From NCBI GenBank assembly GCA_009787685.1, contig WQSV01000104.1:1-5882 (forward strand): a DNA stretch of 5,882 nt. The letters run 5' to 3'. This document shows, piece by piece, positions 1 to 5,140 of this stretch. Position numbers and translations under genes: made by a program. The notes under the pieces are model-generated. The model had not been told where the DNA came from, made no database searches, and saw nothing but the letters and a program-made list of their open reading frames with translations. How positions within the stretch are numbered: the first letter of the stretch is position 1; each line of letters opens with the position of its first letter. The DNA is from Bacillota bacterium (GTDB taxonomy: Bacteria; Bacillota; Clostridia; Christensenellales; Pumilibacteraceae).

Positions 1-213
1 GTCGCTGGTTTTATTGGCGGTTCAACTGCTCCAGAGGGGAAAAGAATGGGGCATGCTGGTGCAATTATAATGGGCGGAAAAGGCACAGCCGAGGGCAAGA
101 AAAAAGCTCTCAAGGAAGCAGGTGTAATGCTAGCCGAAACTCCAGACTTGATTGGGGAAGCTCTTGTCCAAGCCGTTAAAAAAGCAGGAATTTATAATAA
201 AGTGAAAACTTAA
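1..213 (+). CDS. sucD: Succinyl-CoA ligase (ADP/GDP-forming) alpha subunit, 3' end only
   Basis: The reading frame is open from the first base and ends at TAA 211-213, giving the last 70 residues of the alpha subunit. The alpha subunit binds CoA, carries the phospho-histidine, and works with the beta subunit SucC to interconvert succinyl-CoA and succinate with substrate-level phosphorylation in the cytoplasm. The segment STAPEGKRMGHAGAI matches the family's active-site loop; the histidine at bases 52-54 corresponds to the phosphorylated His (His246 region of the E. coli protein). The following GGKGTAEGKKKAL and the final DIGEAL-like helix are also typical. The C-terminus is of normal length, so the gene is cut only by the window edge. 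sucC would be expected upstream but is not visible. The transporter gene downstream starts about 130 bases later. Confidence 0.95.
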   Translation, partial: VAGFIGGSTAPEGKRMGHAGAIIMGGKGTAEGKKKALKEAGVMLAETPDLIGEALVQAVKKAGIYNKVKT

Positions 214-231
214 GGGTCTTTGCCTTTTTTT
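212..231 (+). terminator. Weak possible terminator after sucD
   Basis: A 4-bp stem (AAGG 212-215 with CCTT 223-226, 7-nt loop) runs directly into seven Ts (225-231), starting inside the sucD stop codon. The T-run is good but the stem is short, so termination may be partial and the next gene could be read through from sucD. No other hairpin with a T-run is visible between the two genes. Confidence 0.3.
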
Positions 232-345
232 GGTAGTGCTTGATTGTTTGCGCTTTTGTGTCCAACAGTTTCCATGTCAAATTGGAATCTTTGATCCTTT
301 CAATTGAGAATAAGAACATTATTTTTCACTTTTCAACTAAAAAAC

Positions 346-1734
346 ATGTCTCTAATTTCAAACGCAACATTTGATTCATCATTCACAGAAACATTTGTTT
401 TTAGGCTCTTAACCACGGGCGTAGGAATGGTTTTTGTCGTGTTTGCGATTATTTTGGTTGGATATTTGATTGGAAAAATCAATATTAAAGGCGTTGCTCT
501 CGGCAGTGCTGGAGTCTTTGTTTCGGCTCTTGCGTTCGGCATTTTGTTTGGTTTTATTCATGATAGAGTTGTTTTCACAATAGCTATTGACTATGCCCCG
601 TATTTTCGTGAAGTTGACCTTCTTTCATGGGTTTCTGTCAATGAAAGAACAGGAATGATTGAAGCAAATCCACTCAGAACATTTCGAACTTTCGGTCTTG
701 CGATGTTCATTGGTGGAATTGGTCTAATCGCGGGGCCAACATTTTTTAGAAATTTTAAAAAGAAATTCGGATCCTATGTTGCGATGGGACTGACAACAAC
801 AGCGGTCGGTGCAATCATCGCAATTGTTCTCATTGCATCAAATGCAATCGATAGCCCAGCTCTTGCAACGGGACTTTTGATGGGAGCGCTCTCAACAACT
901 CCGGGACTCTCCGCAGCTCAAGATGTTTTTTCAAACTACGAAGCGTTGGTTGCAGCCGCAAACGGGGTTGCATACCCGTTTGGCGTTTTGGGAGTTGTTC
1001 TTTTTGTTCAACTTGTTCCGAAGTTGCTCCGAAAAAACATGGATGTTGAAAGAAAGAAGTTGACCGATTCGCTTGCTAATTCATCAGACGCTAAAGAGGA
1101 AGTGGAAGCTCAGAATTCTGAGGAAACGACAGAAGTGCAAATTCCCGAAAACGTGAAAATGCTTGATCCAAAACAGAAGAAGAAGCTAATAACAATCGAC
1201 AAATTGGGACTCTTTGTTGTTGCTTCAGTCATCATTGTTGGAATGCTTTTTGGCTCTCTTTCTTTTCAAGCAGGGGCAACGGTTATTGCTCTTGGAACAA
1301 CTGGAGGAGTTCTTTTGACGGGGCTAATAGTGGGTCACTTTGGAAAAATTGGAAGAGTATCACTAAAAGTTCCAGAAAAAACTTCATTTGTTATTCGTGA
1401 ACTCGGACTGATTATTTTCCTTGCAACAGTTGGATTTGATGGTGGGTTGAATTTTATTTCGGTCGTTGCGGACTATCCGTTGTTGTTCCTTTATGGTGCG
1501 ATAATGACGATTGCTCCAATGGTAGTTGCATTTGTTGTTGGAAGATTTATTTTCAAACTTGATGTCCTTAATAACCTCGGTTCAGTTACAGGTGGTATGA
1601 CATCGACTCCAGCACTAGGAGCATTAATCTACACCGCTAAAACAGAAGATGTCGGTCATGCTTATGCCGCTACATATCCAATAGCATTATTCAGCCTCAT
1701 ATTCATTCCTCAAATAATCACTTTGATATTTTGA
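346..1734 (+). CDS. AAE-family (AspT/YidE/SucE-like) membrane transporter, compact form; possible C4-dicarboxylate exporter
   Basis: Integral membrane protein of about 462 residues with the internal duplication of the aspartate:alanine exchanger family. The first repeat spans roughly residues 25-228 and carries GALSTTPGLSAAQ (about 180-192) and VAYPFGVLGVV. The second spans roughly 287-462 and carries RELGLIIFLATVGFDGG (351-367), GGMTSTPALGAL (416-427) and ATYPIALFSLIFIPQ. These G-x-x-[ST]-x-TP and YP(F/I) motifs mark the family. The two halves are joined by a charged linker (about 228-286) where AspT and YidE usually carry two RCK_C/TrkA_C domains; those are missing. The frame can be extended back to a TTG at 304, but ATG 346 is preferred because it sits just before the first membrane segment; neither start has a clear ribosome binding site. 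Family members exchange aspartate/alanine or export succinate (SucE1 of Corynebacterium), and the sucD neighbour favours a C4 acid. The substrate is inferred. Confidence 0.85.
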   Translation: MSLISNATFDSSFTETFVFRLLTTGVGMVFVVFAIILVGYLIGKINIKGVALGSAGVFVSALAFGILFGFIHDRVVFTIAIDYAPYFREVDLLSWVSVNERTGMIEANPLRTFRTFGLAMFIGGIGLIAGPTFFRNFKKKFGSYVAMGLTTTAVGAIIAIVLIASNAIDSPALATGLLMGALSTTPGLSAAQDVFSNYEALVAAANGVAYPFGVLGVVLFVQLVPKLLRKNMDVERKKLTDSLANSSDAKEEVEAQNSEETTEVQIPENVKMLDPKQKKKLITIDKLGLFVVASVIIVGMLFGSLSFQAGATVIALGTTGGVLLTGLIVGHFGKIGRVSLKVPEKTSFVIRELGLIIFLATVGFDGGLNFISVVADYPLLFLYGAIMTIAPMVVAFVVGRFIFKLDVLNNLGSVTGGMTSTPALGALIYTAKTEDVGHAYAATYPIALFSLIFIPQIITLIF

Positions 1735-1812
1735 CAATCTTTAAATATTTTAATATAGAGAGGGAAGGATGAAAGAGTTTGTTTTTTTCAAAATAAAAAT
1801 AGCAATTGAGCT

Positions 1813-1870
1813 TGGGGACGGTGTGTGATTTGCAAAATAAAATATTTCACCAATCACACACCGTCCCCCA
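1813..1870. repeat. REP-like palindromic element (17-bp perfect arms)
   Basis: GGGGACGGTGTGTGATT (1814-1830) is the exact reverse complement of AATCACACACCGTCCCC (1852-1868). The 21-base AT-rich spacer can extend the hairpin with 5 further A/T pairs around an AAA loop. The arms are far richer in GC than the surrounding DNA and no T-run follows, so this is not an ordinary terminator. Arms beginning GGGGACGGT and ending ACCGTCCCC resemble the dispersed palindromes that accompany REP-associated transposases (RAYT, Y1/IS200-like) in Firmicutes, from memory and not searched. It lies between the transporter and lexA and could fold in the transcript to protect the transporter mRNA 3' end. Confidence 0.75.
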
Positions 1871-1936
1871 TGAGAAATTGCGGGTCAAGTGAAATAAAAG
1901 TTAATATTATTGTAAAAAATAATCGAAAAAACTTTC

Positions 1937-1973
1937 AAAAAGTGCCGTTAAAACAGTTGACGACACTTTTTTT
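1937..1973 (+). other. Imperfect hairpin with T-run overlapping the lexA -35 box
   Basis: AAAAAGTG (1937-1944) pairs with CACTTTTT (1964-1971); after a C/A mismatch, CGT (1946-1948) pairs with ACG (1960-1962), leaving an 11-base loop. Seven Ts (1967-1973) follow. It could be a weak terminator for transcription arriving from the transporter gene, since no better one is visible after 1734, or an operator-like palindrome over the lexA -35 region. The stem has few G-C pairs, so either role is uncertain. Confidence 0.35.
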
Positions 1974-1985
1974 CTGTGTTATTAT
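1957..1985 (+). promoter_or_regulatory. lexA promoter (sigma-A type)
   Basis: TTGACG (1957-1962, 5 of 6 match to TTGACA) is followed by a 17-base spacer and TATTAT (1980-1985, 5 of 6 match to TATAAT). Predicted transcription start is near 1992, giving a leader of about 55 bases before the lexA ATG at 2047. This is the best promoter match in the window, and it excludes the longer upstream in-frame extension of the lexA reading frame, which would begin inside the palindromic repeat. Confidence 0.75.
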
Positions 1986-1989
1986 TAAT

Positions 1990-2004
1990 GGAGCGTATTG
2001 CTCC
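1990..2004. promoter_or_regulatory. 15-bp palindrome at the lexA transcription start; candidate LexA operator
   Basis: GGAGC (1990-1994) and GCTCC (2000-2004) are perfect inverted arms around GTATT. The site begins 5 bases after the -10 box and covers the predicted start point, a position where repressor binding would block initiation. lexA genes are usually autoregulated, and no GAAC-N4-GTTC box of the Bacillus type is visible nearby. The same bases would form a 5-bp hairpin at the 5' end of the mRNA, which could instead stabilise it. Operator function is inferred. Confidence 0.4.
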
Positions 2005-2046
2005 AAAAAGAAAAAATCACACGAAAGGGATATTTTTTATAAAAAA

Positions 2047-2658
2047 ATGCGAACAAGAGACACAGAAAAATATAATGAAATAATTGAAACAATTAATGAC
2101 TTGTTTTTTGAAAATGGTCAAGTTCCTTCTACTCGTGAAATTGGGGAAGCGATTGGAATGCCAAATGGAACGCTCATGAGATATTTGAATTGGATGAGGG
2201 AAGAGGGAATGATTGATTTTGACGATGGAAAAGCAAGAAGCATAATGACCGATGTGATTCGAAAGTCAAAAGTAAAAAGCAAGCCCATTCCAATTGTCGG
2301 GTCAATTGCTTGTGGAACGCCGGCACTTGCGGAAGAAAATATCGACAGCTATATTTCGCTTTCAACCGAGTTTCTTGGTCGCGGTCAATGTTTTTTTTTA
2401 AGAGCCAGTGGAGAGAGCATGATTAATGCAGGGATAGATGATGGTGATCTTGTTCTCATCAAACAGCAACAAAGCGCATGGGATGGTCAAATTGTTGTGG
2501 CATTAACAGAAGATGGAGAAACAACTCTCAAGCGCTTCTATCGCGATGATAAATTGAAAAAAATAAGACTTCGTCCAGAAAACGACTCAATGGAAGATAT
2601 CTTGGTTGAAAGTTGTCAAATTCAAGGAGTTGCAATAAAGGTCATTAAAGATTTGTAG
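2047..2658 (+). CDS. lexA: LexA repressor (SOS regulator, self-cleaving)
   Basis: The 203-residue product has the length and layout of LexA. Residues 1-65 form the winged helix-turn-helix, with VPSTREIGEAIGMPNGTLMRYLNWMREEG (27-54) covering the two DNA-contacting helices. The C-terminal S24 peptidase domain (about 80-203) carries the cleavage site IACGTP with predicted scissile Cys89-Gly90, the catalytic Ser124 in SGESM, and the catalytic Lys162 in ETTLKRF. RecA filaments on single-stranded DNA would trigger self-cleavage and derepress DNA-repair genes. Start at ATG 2047 matches the family's N-terminus; the open frame runs back to 1825 but that part lies before the predicted promoter and through a repeat. 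A purine run AAAGGGA (2024-2030) stands 16 bases before the ATG, farther than usual. The site is Cys-Gly instead of the E. coli Ala-Gly, as in UmuD and, as I recall, many clostridial LexA proteins. Confidence 0.93.
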   Translation: MRTRDTEKYNEIIETINDLFFENGQVPSTREIGEAIGMPNGTLMRYLNWMREEGMIDFDDGKARSIMTDVIRKSKVKSKPIPIVGSIACGTPALAEENIDSYISLSTEFLGRGQCFFLRASGESMINAGIDDGDLVLIKQQQSAWDGQIVVALTEDGETTLKRFYRDDKLKKIRLRPENDSMEDILVESCQIQGVAIKVIKDL

Positions 2659-2698
2659 AAAAAACAAAGCATCAAAGATGCAAAAGGAGAATAAAAAA

Positions 2699-2821
2699 AT
2701 GAGACAATTCAAAGTGAGATACAAAACAAGGGTTCTACGCATTTGGAAAACCAAGCAATTTGAAACATATCAAGAAGCAATAGCTTTTCACAACCGTAAG
2801 CGTGGCTTCATCGTTGCATAA
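2699..2821 (+). CDS. Small basic protein of 40 residues, unknown function
   Basis: A 40-residue frame (ATG 2699 to TAA 2819-2821) with the strongest ribosome binding site among the intact genes: AAAAGGAG (2682-2689) nine bases before the ATG. It begins 40 bases after the lexA stop with no terminator between, so it is probably translated from the lexA transcript. The product starts MRQFKVRYKT and ends NRKRGFIVA. It has about 12 Arg/Lys against two Glu and no Asp, no hydrophobic segment long enough for a membrane helix, and no cysteine. The central part (about 15-32, WKTKQFETYQEAIAFHNR) looks like a short strand followed by an amphipathic helix. The charge suggests nucleic-acid or ribosome contact, which is inference only. 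I do not recognise the family. It could be an SOS-induced small protein because of its position. The good ribosome binding site and tight spacing are the case for it being real. Confidence 0.6.
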   Translation: MRQFKVRYKTRVLRIWKTKQFETYQEAIAFHNRKRGFIVA

Positions 2822-2863
2822 CAAATAGTTGCATAGTAATAATGGGTGAGGATGAGGGAAAAG

Positions 2864-2892
2864 TTGCAAAAAGTAGGAATGGGGGTTAGAAT
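2864..2892 (+). promoter_or_regulatory. Promoter for the radical SAM / DUF4130 pair
   Basis: TTGCAA (2864-2869, 4 of 6 match) is separated by 17 bases from TAGAAT (2887-2892, 5 of 6 match). Predicted start is near 2899, giving a leader of about 76 bases to ATG 2975. The last four bases of the -10 box form the beginning of a near-palindrome, so the promoter is probably regulated. Read-through from the lexA transcript is also possible because no terminator with a T-run is present in between. Confidence 0.5.
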
Positions 2893-2920
2893 AGTTTCAT
2901 TTTTGAAAATAAAACTATTC
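2889..2920. promoter_or_regulatory. 32-bp near-palindrome over the -10 box and start point; candidate operator
   Basis: GAATAGTTT (2889-2897) is perfectly repeated in inverse as AAACTATTC (2912-2920). After one C/A mismatch the symmetry resumes with ATTTT (2899-2903) against AAAAT (2906-2910), so 14 of 16 positions per half are symmetric. No T-run follows, which argues against a terminator. The placement over the -10 box and predicted start suggests a repressor site; folding in the mRNA leader is the alternative. It does not share an obvious core with the palindrome at the lexA promoter. Confidence 0.45.
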
Positions 2921-2974
2921 CTGTGATTGGTTGCAGTTCTCTGTGTGAAATCTTCTTAATTTCAAAATCAAAAC

Positions 2975-4312
2975 ATGGATATTTTTGAAAAACTAAAAAT
3001 TTTGACGGATTCGGCAAAGTATGATGTTGCTTGCACCTCAAGTGGAGTTGAAAGAAGCGCCCCAGTCGGTGATGGAATTGGGGTGGCGCGCTCACATGGG
3101 ATTTGTCATAGTTTTTCAGCGGATGGAAGATGCATATCTCTTTTGAAAGTTTTGATGAGCAACTCGTGTGTTTTTGATTGTGTTTATTGCAAAAATCGTT
3201 CCTCAAATGATATTCCAAGAGCAACATTTACTCCAAAAGAATTGGCTGACTTGACAATTAATTTCTATAAAAGGAATTATATTGAGGGACTTTTTTTATC
3301 AAGCGGAGTAGTTGGAAGCCCAAATAACACGACAGAATTAATGATTGCAACAATAAGAATTTTGAGAGAAGAACATCGGTTTTATGGCTATATTCATGCA
3401 AAAGCAATTCCGGGAACAGACAATGAGCTTGTCAATGAACTAGGACTTCTTGTTGATAGGATGAGTGTTAATATTGAGTTGCCATCTTCAAGTAGTTTAA
3501 TATCTCTTGCTCCCGACAAGTCAAAAGAATCAATCTTAAAACCAATGGGGTTTATCAAAGACAAACTTCATGAAACAAAAGGTTTGACAGTCTATAACAG
3601 AGGAGTGTCTTTTAACAAAGGAATGTCAAAATTTGTTCCAGCTGGACAAAGTACTCAAATGATGATTGGAGCATCGCCAGAAACAGATTTTTCAATCATT
3701 AAATTGTCAGAGGGTCTTTATGACAAGTTCAAATTGAAAAGGGTGTTTTATTCAGCCTACACCCCCATTGTTGAAAACTCACTTTTGCCGTCATTGGAAA
3801 CAAAGCCACCGCTTCTTCGTGAAAACAGACTCTACCAAGCAGATTGGCTAATGAGGGTCTATGGTTTTAAAGCCGTGGAACTACTCGATGAAAAAAATCC
3901 AATGCTCAATCCATATGTTGACCCAAAATGCAACTGGGCAGTCAATAATCCGGGATATTTCCCGATTGATGTTAACAGGGCGACCTATGAAATGCTTTTA
4001 AAAGTTCCGGGGGTTGGACTAACATCGGCGAGAAAAATAATTTCAGCAAGACGATTCTCAAGGTTAAATTTTGAGGATTTGAAAAAGCTTGGAGTCGTTT
4101 TGAAAAGAGCGCAATACTTTTTGTTGTGCAGTGGAAAAACTCATGAGGGAATAAGAATAAATCAAAGCAGAATTATCAATTCGCTCTTATCTCGTTCTGC
4201 ACTGGAGAGATTCTTAGGATTTCAAAGTGGTGTTCAAGCATCAATGTTTGACAATTTTGATGAAATAAATGTCAAAGAGACAAAACTTATGAGTTTGACT
4301 GGACAATTATAA
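2975..4312 (+). CDS. Putative DNA modification/repair radical SAM protein (TIGR03916 type) with C-terminal helix-hairpin-helix
   Basis: A 445-residue radical SAM protein of the family annotated as a putative DNA modification/repair radical SAM protein linked to uracil-DNA glycosylase (UDG). The motif SCVFDCVYC (64-72) supplies Cys65, Cys69 and Cys72 in CX3CX2C spacing to hold the 4Fe-4S cluster that cleaves S-adenosylmethionine. The family-typical block GICHSFSADGRCISLLK (42-58) precedes it, with Cys20, Cys44 and Cys53 that might bind a further metal centre. NDIPRATFTP and the YIEGLFLSSGVV strand follow. Residues about 332-360 form a helix-hairpin-helix (LLKVPGVGLTSARKI), a non-sequence-specific DNA-binding module, which supports action on DNA. 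The actual reaction is, to my knowledge, unestablished. ATG 2975 gives the expected N-terminus (KLKILTDSAKYDVAC) but has no visible ribosome binding site. The stop codon overlaps the partner gene by one base, implying translational coupling. Confidence 0.9.
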   Translation: MDIFEKLKILTDSAKYDVACTSSGVERSAPVGDGIGVARSHGICHSFSADGRCISLLKVLMSNSCVFDCVYCKNRSSNDIPRATFTPKELADLTINFYKRNYIEGLFLSSGVVGSPNNTTELMIATIRILREEHRFYGYIHAKAIPGTDNELVNELGLLVDRMSVNIELPSSSSLISLAPDKSKESILKPMGFIKDKLHETKGLTVYNRGVSFNKGMSKFVPAGQSTQMMIGASPETDFSIIKLSEGLYDKFKLKRVFYSAYTPIVENSLLPSLETKPPLLRENRLYQADWLMRVYGFKAVELLDEKNPMLNPYVDPKCNWAVNNPGYFPIDVNRATYEMLLKVPGVGLTSARKIISARRFSRLNFEDLKKLGVVLKRAQYFLLCSGKTHEGIRINQSRIINSLLSRSALERFLGFQSGVQASMFDNFDEINVKETKLMSLTGQL

Positions 4313-5109
4313 TGATGGAAAAAAATGAATTTAGAAACATTGACATTTGTTATAGATATGATGGAAGTTTCTATGGACTGCTGTCATGTGTTTTTGAAAG
4401 TTTTGAAAAAAAAGAAATGCCACTCCAAATAAAATCGGACGATATAACGATGTTTCAATTGAAAAACATTGAAACTGACGAGAAAAAAGCAGAGAGAATT
4501 ATCTCTGCAATTCCAAAAAAAATTGACTATGAAGCACTGAAATATCTTAGACTTGCGTATTTAGCAAATATTGAAGAAAAAGAAATATCAATAATTCACT
4601 TTTTAAAAGAGGGTTTTAAATGTGGCAAAAATTTTATTCAATTAATAGAAACTGGCTGGTGTCCAGTCAAAAAGGTTGTTACTGGGTCGACAAGAAACAA
4701 GCATCTTGAAAGAGTTCAAAAGGGAGTTAATCTCTTAACACTCGAAGCACAAAGATTTATTCAATTCGTGAGATTTTCCATAGTCGATGATGCACTTATT
4801 AGTGTCATTGAACCTAAAGCCTATGTTCTTCCGCTGATTGCAAATCATTTTGTTGAAAGATATCCTAATGAGAAATTTTTAATCTATGACAAAACTCATC
4901 AAATGGGATTGATGTATTTCAACAATGAAATTAGTATTGAGTATATTGAAAATTATCAAATACCAACTCTTAGCGAAGAAGAAAAAGATTATCAGAAGCT
5001 TTGGAAATTGTTCTATGACACTGTTGCAATAGAAGAGCGTCGCAACGAAAGATGTCGGATGAATTTCATGCCAAAAAAATATTGGAAAAACATTACTGAA
5101 ATGAATTGA
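4312..5109 (+). CDS. Probable DNA metabolism protein, DUF4130 / TIGR03915 partner of the radical SAM protein
   Basis: A 265-residue protein matching the family found next to the radical SAM gene upstream. The N-terminal signature YRYDGSFYGLLSCVFESF (14-31) and the C-terminal signature LWKLFYDTVAIEERRN (230-245) with CRMNFMPKKYW (248-258) are both characteristic; the latter ends a few residues before the stop, so the protein is complete. In some bacteria this protein is fused to, or adjacent to, a family 4/5-type uracil-DNA glycosylase; no such domain is present here and none is encoded nearby in the window. No signal peptide or membrane segment is seen, so it acts in the cytoplasm. ATG 4312 shares its A with the TAA of the preceding gene (TAATG), and a second ATG follows at once; a weak GGA lies 9 bases upstream. 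Its biochemical role is unknown; a role as subunit or substrate handler for the radical SAM enzyme is inferred from constant pairing. Confidence 0.9.
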   Translation: MMEKNEFRNIDICYRYDGSFYGLLSCVFESFEKKEMPLQIKSDDITMFQLKNIETDEKKAERIISAIPKKIDYEALKYLRLAYLANIEEKEISIIHFLKEGFKCGKNFIQLIETGWCPVKKVVTGSTRNKHLERVQKGVNLLTLEAQRFIQFVRFSIVDDALISVIEPKAYVLPLIANHFVERYPNEKFLIYDKTHQMGLMYFNNEISIEYIENYQIPTLSEEEKDYQKLWKLFYDTVAIEERRNERCRMNFMPKKYWKNITEMN

Positions 5110-5134
5110 TAAAAATTTTTTTTACAGAAATTAT
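5106..5134 (+). promoter_or_regulatory. Possible promoter of the small RNA
   Basis: TTGATA (5106-5111, 5 of 6 match), overlapping the DUF4130 gene stop codon, is followed after 17 bases by AATTAT (5129-5134, 4 of 6 match). The predicted start is near 5141. AT-rich DNA makes such matches frequent, so this is tentative; the RNA could also be released from the operon mRNA by processing. Confidence 0.3.
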
Positions 5135-5140
5135 TGTGAT

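Noticed and set aside
304..345. TTG start at 304 for the transporter.
   Set aside because: It has no ribosome binding site and adds 14 residues not needed by the fold; ATG 346 is the simpler start, although also without a clear ribosome binding site.
1769..1828. 19-codon frame with a purine-rich GGGAAGG directly before its ATG, ending inside the palindromic repeat.
   Set aside because: Too short, low complexity (Phe/Lys/Ile rich), the ribosome binding site is too close to the ATG, and the end is made of repeat sequence.
1825..2046. In-frame upstream extension of lexA from 1825.
   Set aside because: It starts inside the palindromic repeat and runs across the predicted promoter and start point; LexA's normal N-terminus begins at 2047.
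2886..3227. 113-codon frame on the minus strand over the start of the radical SAM gene.
   Set aside because: Histidine/lysine-rich product without family features, antisense to a well-recognised protein; a shadow frame.
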